A stretch of 20,869 bases of DNA, taken from UBA9926 sp913052075. GTDB taxonomy: Bacteria; Pseudomonadota; Gammaproteobacteria; Pseudomonadales; Azotimanducaceae. Shown here piece after piece: positions 7,347 through 14,928 of this stretch (position 1 is the stretch's first letter; each line of letters starts with the position of its first letter). The notes under the pieces were generated by a model. The model saw only the letters and a list, made by a program, of their open reading frames with translations. It was not told where the DNA came from and did no database searches. The stretch is taken from assembly GCA_913052075.1 (NCBI GenBank), contig CAJXDD010000024.1, positions 1 through 20,869 on the forward strand, in the 5' to 3' direction. The position numbers were made by a program, and so were the translations under genes.

Positions 7347-7400
7347 AGGAGTTAGGCCTCTTACGGATCCAGCGAGCGGCTAGCGCTTTGCCTAACTCCT
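7347..7400. repeat. Perfect 11-bp inverted repeat between convergent genes
   Basis: AGGAGTTAGGC at 7347-7357 and its exact reverse complement at 7390-7400, with a 32-base loop containing a smaller AGCG/CGCT pair (7371-7374, 7384-7387). The right arm overlaps the stop codon of the glutathione transferase gene on the minus strand. It lies between two convergent genes, fitting a shared transcription end or mRNA-stabilising hairpin. There is no T-tract, so a classical intrinsic terminator is not supported. Confidence 0.5.
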
Positions 7401-8139
7401 ATGACTCTATTCCTCCTGTTTCGGGAGCTGGCCTGGCTCGCTGGTTATAAAGGAGGGCTCTCAGTGCCTTCGCTTCTTCCTTAGACAACGATGAAAAGTC
7501 ATTTTGCATATCGGAGCCGGCGGCCATACCGCGCTGGACAGCAGGTCGATCACTCAGCTCATCAAACCACCTCCTGAAATACTTGAAGTCGTTGATGTCC
7601 TGGCCCTGTCCAGCCCAATTAACTGTCCAGGGATAACAAATCATATCGGCGATGGTGTATTCGTCCCCACAGATGTAGCGCTGCTGGTACAGCTGATTAT
7701 TGAGCACTCCGTAGAATCGATTCACTTCATCAGTAAACCGAGTTACCGCGTAAGTCTGATCGCCGGCATCTTCGCCAAGGCGCCGAAAGTGCCCACATTC
7801 GCCCGTCTTTGGCCCCTGATTTGCCATTTGCCACATAACCCACTGCACCACGTTAAATTTGCCTCGCGGGTCACTCGGCATAAATTGGCCGCTTTTTTCC
7901 GCGATGTAGAGCATGATCGCGCCTGACTCGAACACCGAGATTGGTCCGCCACCATCTTCCGGCGCGTTGTCCACCAGCGCAGGCATTCGGTTGTTTGGGT
8001 TGATGCTCAGGAACTCGCCGGTGAACTGAGTGCCTTTGCCGATATTGCATTCCACAAGGTTGTAGTCGAGCCCGCATTCCTCGAGCTGAATCGTGACTTT
8101 CTTTCCGTTGGGGGTAGGCCAGTAGTGAAGGTCTAACAT
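7399..8139 (-). CDS. yfcG: YfcG-type (nu class) glutathione S-transferase
   Basis: Cytoplasmic glutathione transferase / disulfide-bond reductase, 246 residues. The N-terminal thioredoxin-like domain shows LHYWPTPNGKKVTIQLEE (4-21), in which T9 and N11 match the glutathione-contacting Thr and Asn of E. coli YfcG in place of a catalytic Ser/Tyr; NPNNRMPALVD (47-57) holds the cis-proline, and FESGAIMLYIAEK (70-82) the gamma-glutamyl site. The helical C-domain has the family's WQMANQGPKTGECGHF region and the hydrophobic staple IADMICYPW. The C-terminal tail of about 25 residues is a little longer than in YfcG. The gene symbol reflects similarity to the YfcG/YghU group, not proven orthology. It is convergent with the mutase-like gene and ends in an 11-bp inverted repeat. 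Confidence 0.9.
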   Translation of the reverse strand: MLDLHYWPTPNGKKVTIQLEECGLDYNLVECNIGKGTQFTGEFLSINPNNRMPALVDNAPEDGGGPISVFESGAIMLYIAEKSGQFMPSDPRGKFNVVQWVMWQMANQGPKTGECGHFRRLGEDAGDQTYAVTRFTDEVNRFYGVLNNQLYQQRYICGDEYTIADMICYPWTVNWAGQGQDINDFKYFRRWFDELSDRPAVQRGMAAGSDMQNDFSSLSKEEAKALRALLYNQRARPAPETGGIES

Positions 8140-8235
8140 GTGCGTTCCAGTGATTACTTTTCCATTTCGAGTCTACGCTGTTTTGAGGATCTGGTGAGAG
8201 TGTTACTCGTACGCATTACTCAACTCGGATTCAAA

Positions 8236-8265
8236 TTGGTTCGGCCCGGAATATTGCCCTAATAT
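8236..8265 (+). promoter_or_regulatory. Candidate sigma-70 promoter for the methyltransferase-hydrolase pair
   Basis: TTGGTT at 8236-8241 and TAATAT at 8260-8265 are separated by 18 bases, resembling -35 and -10 boxes, about 33 bases before the GTG at 8298. It lies in the divergent gap with the glutathione transferase gene. Assigned by eye. Confidence 0.3.
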
Positions 8266-8297
8266 CCGCATAAGGCAGGGATAGGTGATCAGGCACG

Positions 8298-8915
8298 GTG
8301 GAACAATTCTCTCAAGCCGCCGACAACAACAAGTCATTCATTGCTGAGGCGCTTCATGATTGGTTGCCGGTGGGTGCCTCAGTCCTCGAGATAGGCAGTG
8401 GATCGGGCCAGCACGCCATTCATTTTGCTAGTACCTTGGCACATGTGTCTTGGCAACCCACTGAATACCCAGATCGAATGGAGGTTCTCGCCAGTAATCT
8501 AGCCCGTTACGCACCTTCGAACGTGCGCCCCCCGTTTGGCCTTGATTTAGCCCAAGAGGAGTGGCCGAGTCGTTCAGTAGACTGTGTTTTCTCTGCTAAT
8601 GTCATTCACATTGTGAGCGAGTACCTAGGAGAACGGTTGATTGTTGGTGGCGCCAGAGCGACGGGCGCTGACGGGCTGTTCATGCTTTATGGTCCGTTTA
8701 AATATTGCGGCGAATTTACGACGGACTCCAATCGTGACTTTGATCAGTTGCTGAGGGATAGAGATGAAAAAAGCGGCGTTCGCTCATTTGAATGGGTCGA
8801 GCATATTGCTAAGCGTGAAGGGTTGACGCTCGTTGAGGATCGCGCGATGCCTGCTAACAATCAGTGTCTCATCTTTCGTAAGATTGATGTGTCCCAATCT
8901 TTGGTGAGAACTTGA
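8298..8915 (+). CDS. DUF938 class I SAM-dependent methyltransferase
   Basis: A 205-residue protein of the DUF938 family, Rossmann-fold methyltransferase-like. Motif I is VLEIGSGSGQHA (29-40), the acidic end of strand 2 is near QPTEYPDR (53-60), motif IV is FSANVIHI (98-105), and LYGPFKYCGEFTTDSNRDFD (130-149) is the family hallmark. The N-terminal FSQAADNNKSFI matches the family's FSPAxERNK start, which supports the GTG at 8298; the upstream AGG is only a weak ribosome binding site. Substrate unknown for the family. Its TGA overlaps by four bases the TTG start of the serine hydrolase gene, indicating an operon with translational coupling. Confidence 0.9.
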   Translation: MEQFSQAADNNKSFIAEALHDWLPVGASVLEIGSGSGQHAIHFASTLAHVSWQPTEYPDRMEVLASNLARYAPSNVRPPFGLDLAQEEWPSRSVDCVFSANVIHIVSEYLGERLIVGGARATGADGLFMLYGPFKYCGEFTTDSNRDFDQLLRDRDEKSGVRSFEWVEHIAKREGLTLVEDRAMPANNQCLIFRKIDVSQSLVRT

Positions 8916-10612
8916 GTAATCATTCTTTTCCATCAGGTCGTAGCTTTAAGCAGCAATTGGCTGGGCTGTGGATGTCACTGCCTATCAGCAATTTCCTACG
9001 CTCAAGAAAGAGGGCAGCTAGGTTACGGCTAATCGCGTCAACAAATGGGTTTGTCTCACTTTTCGCGTTGCTTAGCCTCTTGGCGACAGTCAGCCATTCG
9101 CAGGCGAATCCCTTCGAGAAGCCCAATCAAGGTCAAGCGATACAGCTTGAAAGCGGCTTGTTACAAACAATTACCGCGAACCAGTGTGCCGAGATTGATG
9201 CGTCCGTCATGCTCGATGTCGATTGTAGCGGGCAGGCAAAGGCGCTGACCGACGGGCTCTTGGTGCTGAGATATTTGTTTGGGTTCAGAGACCAGGCGCT
9301 CACCGTCCAAGCCGTAGAAGGGACTCGTACAAGTCCGGTTGACATTGAGGCCTATCTCGAATCCATCGAGCCGGAATTAGACCTAGATGGCGATGGACTG
9401 GTGCAGCCGTTGACCGATGGTCTGATGCTGATGAGGAGCCTATTTGGATTCTCGGGTAAAGCGGTGATTTCAGGGGCAACCGCATTGAATGCTCCCAATC
9501 AAACGGCGGAGGCTATTGCAGGAGAGCTTGCGCGGCTTGGCGTATCGGTGAGTCTTGAGCCTGCTCCAGACCCGACGTTTGGCTGGAACCTGGCATCTCG
9601 TGATGCCGAGTCAATGGGGCTGAGTCAAGAGGCTGTGGATGGTGTGCTCGATTTGATTCGCACAGACATGGCGGTTCAGGCAGGTGTCATCGTCAAAAAT
9701 GGTTACACGATCGGTAGTTTCTACGCTCCTGGCTTTGACGAATCGTCGCCGGCAACCAGTTGGTCAGTTGCAAAAAGCTTTTACGCGGCACTGGTCGGTA
9801 TAGCCATTGATGAGGGAGCGATAGTGTCCCTCGACCAAAGAGCAAGCGAATTCCTCACAGAGTGGGAGGGTACGGACAAAGCCGATATTACGATTCGTCA
9901 GATCTTACTGATGCAGTCGGGCTATCCTGGCGACGATGAAGTGTTCGGCGCTAATGATCAGACTACTTATGCGATTCAGCATCCGCTTCGGAGAGAGCCT
10001 GGTACTCGGTTCGTGTACTCAAATGCGAACTCTCAGCTCATGGAGCCGATCCTTCGCCGCGCGACTGGTCAGGCTCCTCATGATTATTTGCGTCAGAAAT
10101 TGTTGGAACCCATTGGTATCGATGTGACTAAAGTCGGCTACTGGCGGGATGCCGATCCGGGAAACGCGCTCACCTATTGCTGCTTGGACATGCGCCCAAT
10201 TGATTTTGCTAGGTTTGGCTTACTTTTCGCCAGAAACGGTAGTTGGAACGGTGAGTCTGTCGTTTCGCCTGGCTTTATTGAGCAAAGCACGAGAGGGTCT
10301 TTTTACTACGGACTCCAGTGGTGGTTGATCAACGAGTCACGATTTGGTGAACCGCCACCTTGGACCGGGTTTCAGGCGCTCGGGCTGGACGGGCAGCAGA
10401 TCACTGTTTGGCCAGAAGCTGATGTTGTTGTTGTCGTGGTGACTAAGTATCAAGCGAATCCGGAGACAGACTACGCATTTAACGTCAATAGCTTTCCACC
10501 GAGCGCACCCGATACCTGCTCGGCGAGGAACAGTTGTCCCTGGTCAACAGGCTTTCGTGTCCCTAGTTTCGAAATGTTGGATCTAGTGGAGCGAATGGCG
10601 CTGCTCGAGTAA
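8912..10612 (+). CDS. Exported beta-lactamase-fold serine hydrolase with two dockerin-like EF-hand repeats
   Basis: A 566-residue protein in three parts. A signal-type hydrophobic helix runs about 46-60, ending near SHSQANP, so export is likely. Residues 100-125 and 155-180 are two EF-hand-like repeats, LDVDCSG...ALTDGLLVLRYLFGF and LDLDGDG...PLTDGLMLMRSLFGF, each with a D-x-D-x-S/D-G calcium loop followed by TDGLLxLRxLFGF, as in dockerin-type modules. Residues from about 222 onward form a class C beta-lactamase / esterase domain: the nucleophile S285 in SVAK (S-x-x-K) and Y369 in YSN are both present; the third motif (usually K/H-x-G) is only loosely matched by GLDGQ at 491-495. TTG at 8912 overlaps the previous stop and has GGTGAGA upstream; ATG at 8972 (residue 21) is a rival that gives a more normal signal peptide. 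Confidence 0.88.
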   Translation: MSNHSFPSGRSFKQQLAGLWMSLPISNFLRSRKRAARLRLIASTNGFVSLFALLSLLATVSHSQANPFEKPNQGQAIQLESGLLQTITANQCAEIDASVMLDVDCSGQAKALTDGLLVLRYLFGFRDQALTVQAVEGTRTSPVDIEAYLESIEPELDLDGDGLVQPLTDGLMLMRSLFGFSGKAVISGATALNAPNQTAEAIAGELARLGVSVSLEPAPDPTFGWNLASRDAESMGLSQEAVDGVLDLIRTDMAVQAGVIVKNGYTIGSFYAPGFDESSPATSWSVAKSFYAALVGIAIDEGAIVSLDQRASEFLTEWEGTDKADITIRQILLMQSGYPGDDEVFGANDQTTYAIQHPLRREPGTRFVYSNANSQLMEPILRRATGQAPHDYLRQKLLEPIGIDVTKVGYWRDADPGNALTYCCLDMRPIDFARFGLLFARNGSWNGESVVSPGFIEQSTRGSFYYGLQWWLINESRFGEPPPWTGFQALGLDGQQITVWPEADVVVVVVTKYQANPETDYAFNVNSFPPSAPDTCSARNSCPWSTGFRVPSFEMLDLVERMALLE

Positions 10613-10684
10613 CGGCACTACGAGACCAGAGGCTCACGATGACCCGACTTGAAGAAGCGTCGCGTTGAATCGTCTAGACCCTGG

Positions 10685-10718
10685 AACCGTTCAAGGTCGC
10701 AGACTTCAATGAACGGTT
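10685..10718. repeat. 9-bp inverted repeat in the gap before the cyclase gene
   Basis: AACCGTTCA (10685-10693) and TGAACGGTT (10710-10718) are exact reverse complements with a 16-base loop. It lies 73 bases after the serine hydrolase stop and about 140 before the cyclase start; no T-tract follows. It could be an operator or an mRNA-end hairpin. Confidence 0.4.
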
Positions 10719-10857
10719 GTCGCGCTTGATCTAGGGCACCCTGCTCTGCATGATCAGACTACAGCGATTCAAGTTAAAGCAGGCTGCTGATATGTCTTGG
10801 ATCGAAGCTTTAAACAGGTAGTGTAAAGAATACTCAAGCGGAAAAAATGGGGGGAAC

Positions 10858-11823
10858 ATGATCGCCAACATAACGAACCGAGTTATTGCGACAATAGGGA
10901 CATTGCTCATTGCATCTTGGAGCAGCGCTTCATTGGGTAATGAATGTGTCCCCTCGAAATGGGGTGCGGAAGATCAGCTGGGTGCGGCGAACTACGTGAC
11001 ACCGGAGCGTGTCTTACTCGCTACAAAGCTAGTGAAAAAAGGTGAGAGTCATGGCCTAGGTATCGTCATTGATCCGAATATGCCGGCTTACCCGCCACGA
11101 TACACTCAGCTTCAGGTAGTCCAGCCGGGGCAGCAATTGGGTTTCGATACCAAAGCAACTTATGGTTGGGCTGCGACTTATAACGATGATCTAGTTCAAA
11201 TGTGGCTTGGTACGGGCCCGCAATTGGATGGTCTGGGTCATATGGGCGAGGATGGCTATTTCTACAACTGCAATAAAGGAAGTGAGTTCTCGGAGATCAC
11301 TGGACTTACTAAGCTAGGTACACATAATGTGCCGCCGATGATTGCCCGCGCTGTGTTAATAGATATGGCGAAACACTTCGGCGTTGATAGCCTGGCCCCG
11401 GGCCAAGCCTTTGGCTCGAAAGACATTAAAGCTGCCATGCAATCGCAAAAAGTAGTCGTCAATGAAGGAGACATCGTTCTTTTCCACACCGGGTATACCG
11501 ACAAAATGCTGGAATCAGACCCGCAAACGTGGGGTAGCACGCTTCCTGGTATTACCAATGAGGCTGCCGTATTCCTTGCTGGCTTGAACCCCATGGCAGT
11601 GGGCGCCGACACCTGGGGGCTCGAGGCCGTGCCAGCCGCCCCAGGCGATAAGATTTTTTATGGTCATGTCACGCTGCTAAAAGAAAATGGCATTTACATC
11701 CTCGAGACGATGAATACCGGTCGACTAGCGGCAGAGGGCGTGCAAGAGTTTATGTTCGTGCTTGGTCAGGCGAAGTTGAAGGGGGCCGTGCAGATGATCA
11801 TTAATCCAATCGCTATGTGGTAG
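10858..11823 (+). CDS. Exported cyclase-family (kynurenine formamidase-like) metallo-hydrolase
   Basis: A 321-residue member of the cyclase superfamily that includes kynurenine formamidase and isatin hydrolase, which cleave amide or lactam bonds with Mn or Zn. A signal peptide is visible (hydrophobic 9-25, likely cut before NECVPS), so it probably acts in the periplasm. Family landmarks: WGAEDQLGAANYVTPE (35-50), the metal region GTGPQLDGLGHMGEDG (118-133), VLIDM (166-170), GDIVLFHTGYTD (204-215), GADTWGLE (249-256) and H270...ETMN at 283-286. In the canonical H-x-G-T-H-x-D-A-P-x-H motif the first His is here G118 and the second Q122, while D124 and H128 are kept; Q at the second place is seen in this subfamily, the loss of the first His is not expected. 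GGGGGGAAC precedes the ATG. The dioxygenase gene follows after 8 bases. Confidence 0.88.
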   Translation: MIANITNRVIATIGTLLIASWSSASLGNECVPSKWGAEDQLGAANYVTPERVLLATKLVKKGESHGLGIVIDPNMPAYPPRYTQLQVVQPGQQLGFDTKATYGWAATYNDDLVQMWLGTGPQLDGLGHMGEDGYFYNCNKGSEFSEITGLTKLGTHNVPPMIARAVLIDMAKHFGVDSLAPGQAFGSKDIKAAMQSQKVVVNEGDIVLFHTGYTDKMLESDPQTWGSTLPGITNEAAVFLAGLNPMAVGADTWGLEAVPAAPGDKIFYGHVTLLKENGIYILETMNTGRLAAEGVQEFMFVLGQAKLKGAVQMIINPIAMW

Positions 11824-11831
11824 GAACAGTG

Positions 11832-12899
11832 ATGCCAGCTTCGGATTTCAATTTGGCAGCCATCCAAACAGCGGAATCGCTGACGGCTCGAAGACTTGAG
11901 AGAAAGGTAGAGGCGGAGAATTCGCCGAGCGCTCGTTTTCCTGACCATAACCGATTGCCTTACGGCATCTATCTTGAGTGGCAGGCCATGGACGAGCGGC
12001 CAGTATCGGGTCCATTAGTCGAAGCCGCACGGAGTGAGGGGCTCTCGTTCGAGCATATCGGTTTAACGCTGGGAACTATTATCCACGGAGTTGACCTCAG
12101 AGAGCCACTGAGCGACAGCCTGATCAAGTGTATCCGCCAGACCCTCCTCGAAAGAAAAGTGATTTTCTTTCGTGATCAACCGCTTAGCGAGGAGCAGCTC
12201 ATTCAGTTTGCGGAGCGGTTCGGTGCGCTCGACGTTTTTCCATTTGGTCGGCTAGGTAACAACCCGAAGGTCATCGAGATCAGTCATGACGAGGCTCGGC
12301 CGGGTTCCGAGAATGGCTGGCACACTGATGTGACTTGGATGGAGGCGCCGTCGCTGGGTTCCATTGCCCAGGCGCTCATCGTGCCGCCCATCGGGGGCGA
12401 CACCTTATTTGCCGATAGTCATGCGGCGTTTCGCGGTCTGCCCGCCACATTGCAGGAAACATTACTGCCACTCTCAGGGATTCATGATTATAGGTATTTC
12501 TTGAGCGCGTTAGACCCACTCCAGGATGCGGCGCTCATCGAGGAAGTAAAATCGCGCATCCCCTTTGGTGTGGATCATCCCCTCGTCCGTCAACACCCAG
12601 AAACAGGAAAGCCTGCGCTATATATTCATGGTGGCTTTCTACGTCATGAGTCGCTGTTTAATCGCGATACAAAAGAGCCCTTGGGTGAAGCCGCATCCCT
12701 TGCTCTGTCTAAGATGCTACTAGCGCAGCATGCCAGGCCAGAGCTGATATGTCGTTTCGCCTGGCAGCCTGGTTCTATCGCGTTTTGGGATAATCGGGCC
12801 GTGCAGCACTACGCTGCCAGCGATTATTACCCTCACACTCGCAGCATTCGCAGGGTCACCCTGTCTGGGGACGTGCCAGTGCCCTGGATGCCAAACTGA
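11832..12899 (+). CDS. TauD/TfdA family 2-oxoglutarate-dependent dioxygenase
   Basis: Fe(II)/2-oxoglutarate oxygenase, 355 residues, cytoplasmic, of the taurine/2,4-D dioxygenase type, which hydroxylates small organic acids to trigger bond cleavage. The iron triad is H164 and D166 in WHTDVTW and H326 in VQHYAA; R337 and R341 lie 11 and 15 residues after that His, the spacing of TauD's 2-oxoglutarate-binding arginines. GGDTLFAD and WDNRAVQHYA are also typical. The catalytic domain begins about residue 72 (FEHIGLTLGTIIHGVDL); the 70 residues before it are a charged extension absent from TauD. Start: AGGA at 11822-11825 is 6 bases before the ATG at 11832; an ATG at 11817 overlaps the cyclase end. 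The 8-base gap argues for an operon with the cyclase, hence perhaps consecutive steps on one substrate. Confidence 0.92.
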   Translation: MPASDFNLAAIQTAESLTARRLERKVEAENSPSARFPDHNRLPYGIYLEWQAMDERPVSGPLVEAARSEGLSFEHIGLTLGTIIHGVDLREPLSDSLIKCIRQTLLERKVIFFRDQPLSEEQLIQFAERFGALDVFPFGRLGNNPKVIEISHDEARPGSENGWHTDVTWMEAPSLGSIAQALIVPPIGGDTLFADSHAAFRGLPATLQETLLPLSGIHDYRYFLSALDPLQDAALIEEVKSRIPFGVDHPLVRQHPETGKPALYIHGGFLRHESLFNRDTKEPLGEAASLALSKMLLAQHARPELICRFAWQPGSIAFWDNRAVQHYAASDYYPHTRSIRRVTLSGDVPVPWMPN

Positions 12900-12952
12900 G
12901 CTTTGTTGTAATTAGAAAATTTTCGTTGTCATCGGTGATAAAAGCAGGTCAA

Positions 12953-12977
12953 CCTAATAACCAAGCGAAATATTAGG
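12953..12977. repeat. 7-bp AT-rich inverted repeat before the VOC gene
   Basis: CCTAATA (12953-12959) and TATTAGG (12971-12977) are exact reverse complements, loop 11, 54 bases after the dioxygenase stop and 78 before the VOC start. No T-tract follows, so an operator is as likely as a terminator. Confidence 0.35.
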
Positions 12978-13054
12978 ATAACTAAGGCGTCTAGCATTTG
13001 CTTTGCTTTGACTAAGAAGATCGTTACCCTCAGGAAAACAGCAGGCTTCAAAAT

Positions 13055-13489
13055 ATGTCGAGCACGATTCATTTGGCCATTCCAGCTGGCGATATTGAGC
13101 TGGCCCTTACTTTTTATAGAGATGTGTTGGGGTGTTCCACGGGAAATGCTGAATCCGGCCGGTGGATCGATGTTAATTTTTGGGGCAATGAGCTCACCCT
13201 TCATCAAAGTGAGGAGCGCCTTCCGTCGGTTCGACACGATGTGGATATGGGCAACGTGCCCGTTCCCCATTTTGGCGCGCATCTATCTGAGGCGGACTTT
13301 CAGGCGCTCAAACGCCGTATTGAAGGTTCATCGTTTGACTATCTCGATCCGCCGTATCGACGGTTCGTTGGCAGCGTATTCGAGCAGGAAACATTCTTCA
13401 TTGAGGACCCAAATGGCAACATCTTAGAGATGAAAACCATGGTTAACCCTGAGATGTTGTTTGAGCCAAGCGATGAGTCCTGTGTTTAG
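13055..13489 (+). CDS. VOC-fold (glyoxalase / extradiol dioxygenase type) protein
   Basis: A 144-residue vicinal-oxygen-chelate protein built of two beta-alpha-beta-beta-beta units. The start IHLAIPAGDIELALTFYRDV (5-24) is the classic first unit, with metal ligand candidate H6; HFGAHLSEADFQALKRRIE (72-90) opens the second unit with H72 or H76, and FFIEDPNGNILEMK (114-127) ends it with E125 as the expected third ligand. A full metal site is therefore possible. Members include glyoxalases, extradiol dioxygenases, epimerases and resistance proteins; the sequence alone does not choose. It lies 155 bases after the dioxygenase, in the same direction. The ribosome binding site is weak. Confidence 0.88.
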   Translation: MSSTIHLAIPAGDIELALTFYRDVLGCSTGNAESGRWIDVNFWGNELTLHQSEERLPSVRHDVDMGNVPVPHFGAHLSEADFQALKRRIEGSSFDYLDPPYRRFVGSVFEQETFFIEDPNGNILEMKTMVNPEMLFEPSDESCV

Positions 13490-13652
13490 TTTGCTCATCG
13501 ATCGCTGCTCTAAACAATGTTTTTGGTGACGGTGGATACCGAGCTGATTAAGTAGAAAGGGGTTAGTTCGACTTTCACCCTGCTATCGTGTTGCTAGCCA
13601 CACATTCTGGGTCGTCCCACGGCTTAGGGCTCTTATCCATCCTGCACGCAAA

Positions 13653-13859
13653 ATGGCATTCCCGAATGAACTCCAAGACTTTCTTGGGTTCAAGCAAGCA
13701 GGCAACGTTGGGCACATCTTTGCGCAAGGCCCAGGAACAGAATTGGTCTGGCACTATTGCGGACTGGAAGATCGAGATGACTATCGTGAGCTTCGAGATA
13801 AGATGCATAAGGAACGAACGGGAGCTTCCCGGCTCGAAATGCCTGACTTCAACTTATAG
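13653..13859 (+). CDS. Small unknown protein upstream of the PhyH gene
   Basis: A 68-residue frame ending 20 bases before the PhyH-type gene. I do not recognise it. It has balanced composition, aromatic and charged residues in a believable order (ELVWHYCGLEDRDDYRELRD at 31-50), a basic helix then an acidic end (MPDFNL), and codon use similar to the neighbouring genes, whereas the overlapping frame on the same strand looks like noise. There is no ribosome binding site before the ATG; the frame is open upstream to a TGA at 13545 but contains no other good start, so it could also be the remnant of a longer gene. It may be translated with the PhyH gene. Confidence 0.5.
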   Translation: MAFPNELQDFLGFKQAGNVGHIFAQGPGTELVWHYCGLEDRDDYRELRDKMHKERTGASRLEMPDFNL

Positions 13860-13879
13860 ACCACAAAGGAGTTGACGTG

Positions 13880-14683
13880 ATGGATGCGATTTATGACACC
13901 CTGCCACCCGGCGCAATTTCTGAGGAATTAGCCCCCGTCATTCAATCTCTGGGTCTTACCCGTCATTGTGAAGAATTAGTCACGAACGGTTGGACTGTTA
14001 TCGAGGGAATGGCGACTGCGGATTTTAATGATCGATTGCGACAGGCGATTAAGGAGCACAGCGCATCGGGGGGTGCCAATATGTTGCTTCATAAAGATTC
14101 AGTGTTTGTCGAGGCGGTTCTGCAACCGGCGCTTCGCGCGATGGCTGAGTTCTCGGTGGGTCGTGGTCACTTACTCAGTCAGGTAGCGGCGAGCGTGCGA
14201 GGGAAGGGGGCGCCGAGTATCGGGCTTCATGCTGATCATAATTGGCTTCCTGCCCCGTTCCCTGCCCACAACATGTTGCTTACCGCGTGCTGGACGCTGG
14301 ACGACTACACCGAGGCAGGTGGCGCAACGCTCATTATCCCTGGTAGTAACGCATCGAGACGACACCCTAATGGTGATGAGATTCGAGCGTTGAAAGACGC
14401 GCAGCCGATTGAATGCCCGGCTGGCAGCGTCGCGCTTTGGGATGGAAACATTTGGCACTCGAATTACCCAAGACAGCTCGAGGGAGAGCGCGTTGTGTGC
14501 CATATCACCTATACCCGATTGATGATGAGGCAAGTCGAGAATTATGAGCCTTGGGCCGATGAGCTCATCGAGCAATACGGCGAGGATATGGCCCAATTAC
14601 TGGGTCTGCGTGACTTGCTGTTCAAAACCACAGGAGCCGACTACAGTCGATTGACAGAGACATTTAATAATGCGAAGCGCTAG
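13880..14683 (+). CDS. Phytanoyl-CoA dioxygenase (PhyH) family protein
   Basis: Fe(II)/2-oxoglutarate oxygenase of the PhyH type, 267 residues, near normal for bacterial members. The iron ligands are H117 and D119 in GLHADHNW and H193 in IWHSNYP; R204 lies 11 residues after H193, the position that binds 2-oxoglutarate in human PhyH. The double-stranded helix core is recognisable as MLLTACWTLDDYTEAGGATL (132-151) and IIPGSNASRRHP, with the family's ECPAGSVALWDGNIWH at 178-193. AGGAG at 13867-13871 is 8 bases before the ATG at 13880 and 5 before a GTG at 13877, so I chose the ATG. It is the second oxygenase of this class within 3 kb, but from a different family than the TauD-type enzyme. Substrate unknown. 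Confidence 0.92.
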   Translation: MDAIYDTLPPGAISEELAPVIQSLGLTRHCEELVTNGWTVIEGMATADFNDRLRQAIKEHSASGGANMLLHKDSVFVEAVLQPALRAMAEFSVGRGHLLSQVAASVRGKGAPSIGLHADHNWLPAPFPAHNMLLTACWTLDDYTEAGGATLIIPGSNASRRHPNGDEIRALKDAQPIECPAGSVALWDGNIWHSNYPRQLEGERVVCHITYTRLMMRQVENYEPWADELIEQYGEDMAQLLGLRDLLFKTTGADYSRLTETFNNAKR

Positions 14684-14928
14684 CGTCGATAAGCTCCAAC
14701 GGCGAGTCGCTTAGCGCCCTAGCGTTTCCAGTTGCTTGAGACGTGCGCTAATCACGGATTGGGGAGAAACCTCGCGCCCCAGCAGTAAAGTGCCTCTGTT
14801 AGGCAGGCAGCGGTCAGTCCACTCTGATTTACAAGCCTCAGCAGGGGAGCACGAGTTACTTAAGTTTTGCGTTTGGTTAGCTGCTAGTTCTCTGGCAGCC
14901 TAAAAAACTTTATTGGCCTATGCGCATG

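Noticed and set aside
7504..7926. 140-codon frame opposite the YfcG-like gene
   Set aside because: Antisense to a well-supported glutathione transferase with conserved T9/N11; no family match.
14171..14596. 141-codon frame opposite the PhyH gene
   Set aside because: Antisense to a gene with complete iron and 2-oxoglutarate residues.
14880..14912. GCTGC/GCAGC hairpin next to an A-tract as terminator for the carotenoid oxygenase gene
   Set aside because: The T-tract would lie before, not after, the hairpin on the minus strand; the order is wrong for an intrinsic terminator.
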